Below are positions 60,966 through 64,000 of a stretch of 64,000 bases of DNA, piece by piece. The notes beneath the pieces are model-generated. The model saw only the letters and a program-made list of their open reading frames with translations. It made no database searches and was not told the origin of the DNA. Origin of the DNA: Mytilus galloprovincialis (taxonomy: Eukaryota; Mollusca; Bivalvia; Mytilida; Mytilidae); NCBI RefSeq assembly GCF_965363235.1, contig NC_134839.1, positions 55,891,560 to 55,955,559 of the forward strand, read 5' to 3'. The stretch's first letter is position 1. Every line of letters begins with the position of its first letter. A program made the translations under genes and the position numbers.

Positions 60966-62400
60966 TACTACAACCCACGTATTTCATATAACTATATTAA
61001 CACAAATTCGAAACGTAGAGGGAGTTACACTATATTTAGCAAAAAAACAAGAATGACATTTTCAGAATCCAAGTGTGGGGTACATTTACTATATATGTCA
61101 ATTGGTAAATACCCATGGTGATAAAATGTTCAATTGACAGGAAAGCATCCTCCCTCTTTGGGAGGGTTATTTTTATATTGATCATTATTAATCAGAATTT
61201 AGACGACTGAATTATATATGTTATTATATATATATTGGTGTTGCATAATTGAAGATAGATTTTTTCTCATCTTTTTCTATGAAGACCATCTAGTTTTAAA
61301 TGTCAATAAGATGCAACATTGCATTACCAATTTTGGAAGATGTCCCAAAAAGGCGCCGGAATTATAGGAGCAATCTAATTTCAAACTAAAGTGGTTAGAA
61401 GTTACAATATTGATTACACGTCACCCTGCCGAACTTCTAAATGCTTGAAATTAAATCAGAGGTAATAAGATGTCTTGCAACAATTGTCAGCTGAACAAAT
61501 AATAGCTGTAATATTTACATGTTATGGTAGATATATCATCCTTAGAAATGTAAGCCACTATTAGCATCGTCATTATCTTACATAAAACACCTACTTAATG
61601 TATTGTTTATATTTGTGATTAGATTTATTGAATGTATAGCATAAATGGTGAGTTGAGAAAATGTAATACTTAAAGCAACTGAGGAGACTTCGTATACTTC
61701 GGTTACCTCTATGATTAAAAGTTTATTCAAAGCCACAAATGTACATTATGTAAGCCTTCTGTTAACCTGTGTTATGTGAAGTATAGAACATACTATGGTG
61801 CTGATTGGCTGTGGCTGGGGAATATCTGTGTCAACATTATAGCCACATGTTCGTCTACTTTAGTTGATTGTGATCACCAAATGAGCATTTTGAAGGAATT
61901 TATATATACCACGAGCAACACTATGATTTGGAGTGCCATTTATTATCCTCCGCCTTTTCTTTTTTTTTTTTTAAATGTATGAACAATTTTTCATGTTAAA
62001 ATACATGATGTGAACACATGCTATTTTCTTAAGTTCATTATTCATCTAGGAAATTGCTTTTAAAACTTGTTTCGCTTACATTTCAAAGATTTAATTTTTT
62101 TAACCAAATCATGATGCTGTCTGTAAAATTTTCGAAGGGATGATATAAACTTCACCATTTGGAACTCGTGGTTTAAAAGCACCCTTTTAAGCAGCAACTC
62201 TTTATCAATTAGAAACGATAGGAGATGCAAGTTCTTGCATATTGAATCAACTTGGATATATGTACTCCATATCCTGGGGTGTTGCTACATAGAAATGGAA
62301 AATTCTCAAATCACCTACTTTGTATAATATTTTCTCAACCGACCCTCATTGACAATTTGTAGATGTTTGTCAAGAATAGAGACATATTATCAAGAATTAA
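60966..62400. other. No gene recognised
   Basis: AT-rich intergenic DNA with only short open frames. The stretch at about 61680-61840 resembles 56575-56730. Confidence 0.35.
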
Positions 62401-62406
62401 GGTTTC

Positions 62407-62477
62407 AAATCCATCTAAGATTATCTTTGGTTGATAGATTTGAAATCCATCAACCAAAGATAATCTTAGATGGATTT
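62407..62477. repeat. Perfect 29-bp hairpin
   Basis: The left arm 62407-62435 (aaatccatctaagattatct, then ttggttgat) is exactly complementary to the right arm 62449-62477, around a 13-nt loop (agatttgaaatcc). The pairing stops at once on both sides. Confidence 0.95.
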
Positions 62478-63128
62478 TGCCATTTTTACATATCCTTTTG
62501 AACCATGTAGCTCTTGAACTGTTTCGGTTCTTATTCATCCTTGGATCTCTTATATATGGCTTATAGATTCCCTGCTAAAGGTTAATCCTGAAAAGCGCTT
62601 TGAACACATAAAATGTACAACATGCTGTTTTCATTTTTCCATATGAATTATGAAAAAAACTAACATCACAATGTTCAAGCTGTTCATTTGTTCCCATATG
62701 AATTGTGAAAATAACAATCATCACAATGCTCAAGCTGTGAAAAGAACTTAATTTCAAGAACTTACTTATTATTGAACATTAGAGGTACATGATGTATTTT
62801 TGTTTTTATGTTCATGCTTAGTTTTTAATCACAGTTCTTTTATACAAATGTATTTTTTTATTATCTGTGTTATAAACATCCCTTTTGTTTTATTTATAAC
62901 TATTACAACATTAAACAAGAGATGTTAGACAATCAGATATTTATGGTTTTGAAAGACCTAACCGATGCATTTTGAGATAAATACGGCAAGTTTGTAATGA
63001 AATATATAGTAATTAAATCTGTAACCAAATCTATCAAGTCGTTTTTTTTTTTAATTCTCTTTCAACAGCAATATTTTTATTCTGTCCGTCAAGCGTTGAC
63101 AATTTCCTGCCTCACATCTCCTTTTATT

Positions 63129-63240
63129 AATACTTTCCATTAACAGTTCTCTAATATTTTTTTTCTAAATGTTAGCAATGTTACTATGACCATTCTTTTC
63201 TGCATACAAAAGAGCTGTCTATCCATGTATATTATATTTA
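63129..63240 (-). pseudogene. Broken third ankyrin copy
   Basis: The minus strand matches the last ankyrin unit of copies 1 and 2 (KYNIHG.TALLYAEKNGHSNIANI), but the conserved Trp codon is a stop and a second stop truncates the end. Upstream coding sequence is missing: the match ends near 63240, close to the repeat that begins at about 63270. Confidence 0.75.
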
Positions 63241-63269
63241 CCATCCAAGTCTTACCAAATAAAGAGCTA

Positions 63270-64000
63270 GGGCCAATTTCCCCATAAATTTTTTTCACAG
63301 AAGGGTCAATTTCAAAAAGTGCTGAAAGAATAAAATTTCCTTTAAAAACAAAAAATTAAAATGCTTTTTGATCAATTTCTCGATTATTATATTATTAAGG
63401 ATGAAAGTCAAATATGCGGAATCTAACAGGATAAAATAATCTATTAGGTCAAGATCTATCTGCCCTGAAATTTTCAGACAAATCGGACAACCCGTTGTTT
63501 GGTTGCTGCCCCTGAATTAGTAATTTTAAGGAAATTTTGCAGTTTTTGCTTATTATCTTGAATATTATTATAGATAGAGACAAACTGTAAACAGCGATAA
63601 TGTTCAGCAAAGTAAGATCTACAAATAAGTCGACATGACCAAAATGGTCAGTTGACCCCTTAAGGAGTTATTGCCCTTTATAGTCATTTTTTACCACTTT
63701 TTCGTAAATCTTAGTAATCTTTTACAAAAATCTTCTCCTCTGAAACTACTGGGCCAAATTAAACCAAACTTGGCCACAATCATCATTGGGGTATCTAGTT
63801 TAAAAAATGTGTCTGGTGACCCGGCCAACCAACCAAGATGGCCGCCATGGCTAAAAATAGAACATAGGGGTAAAATGCAGTTTTTGGCTTATAACTCCAA
63901 AACCAAAGCATTTAGAGCAAATCTGACGGAGTAAAATTGTTAATCAGGTAGAGAACTATCTGCCCTGAAATTTTCAGATGAATCAGACAACCCGTTGTTG
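63270..64000. repeat. Bivalve repeat with a 500-bp period, runs off the window
   Basis: The phrase 'ctatctgccctgaaattttc' followed by 'caacccgttgtt' occurs at 63456 and again at 63956, exactly 500 bp apart. The body ('gaccaaaatggtcagttgac', 'ggccacaatcatcattgggg', 'aagatggccgccatggctaa') is a repeat I know to be widespread in bivalves. The ORF at 63671-63934 is part of it. Confidence 0.75.

Overview
The window looks like nuclear DNA of a bivalve mollusc, most likely a mussel (Mytilus or a close relative). It is AT-rich, its genes are split by many GT-AG introns, and it is littered with interspersed repeats I recognise from mussel genomes: the family whose end reads 'acgaaacgcgcgtctgg', the 'tgtctcattggcaatcatacc' family, and the 'gacaacaacccgacc' family. 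No prokaryotic, organellar, rRNA, tRNA or CRISPR features were seen.

The left three quarters (1312-47250) hold three paralogous genes for single-pass type I membrane proteins. They are called C, A and B here. Gene C (minus, 12106 to 1312, 10 exons, 617 aa) lies head-to-head with gene A (plus, 13388-26696, 13 exons, 950 aa), with about 1.3 kb between their start codons. Gene B (plus, 32405-47250, 13 exons, 887 aa) follows A in tandem. I built all three models by hand. Every intron follows GT-AG, every reading frame closes, and the first nine exons have the same intron phases in all three genes (1,2,1,1,1,0,1,1,1), including a 9-nt micro-exon that carries one cysteine. The ectodomain has the cysteine/tryptophan pattern of invertebrate proteins with DUF7042-DUF7045-type domains, a family without a known function. 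A and B share a long, basic, Ser/Pro-rich cytoplasmic tail with several near-invariant blocks. C has an unrelated tail with a predicted helix. The genes may be cell-surface receptors or adhesion proteins that keep one ectodomain and vary the signalling tail; that role is inference.

Between A and B (26697-32404) lies a tandem duplication. A 4161-bp unit starting in intron 11 of A was copied, and the second copy has lost its middle 2379 bp. It leaves a near-identical orphan copy of A's exon 12 and two copies of part of a LINE reverse transcriptase. A second, 5'-truncated LINE ends less than 100 bp before the start codon of B.

The right quarter (47251-64000) is gene-poor. It has two paralogous small ankyrin-repeat genes on the minus strand (51707-51321 and 60836-60480), both with an N-myristoylation-type start, and a broken third copy near 63.2 kb. 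It also has a candidate two-exon, 34-residue cysteine-rich mini-protein gene (53745-53993) behind a TATA box, an inverted-repeat element, a MITE-like element with terminal inverted repeats, a perfect 29-bp hairpin, and a 500-bp-period repeat at the right edge.
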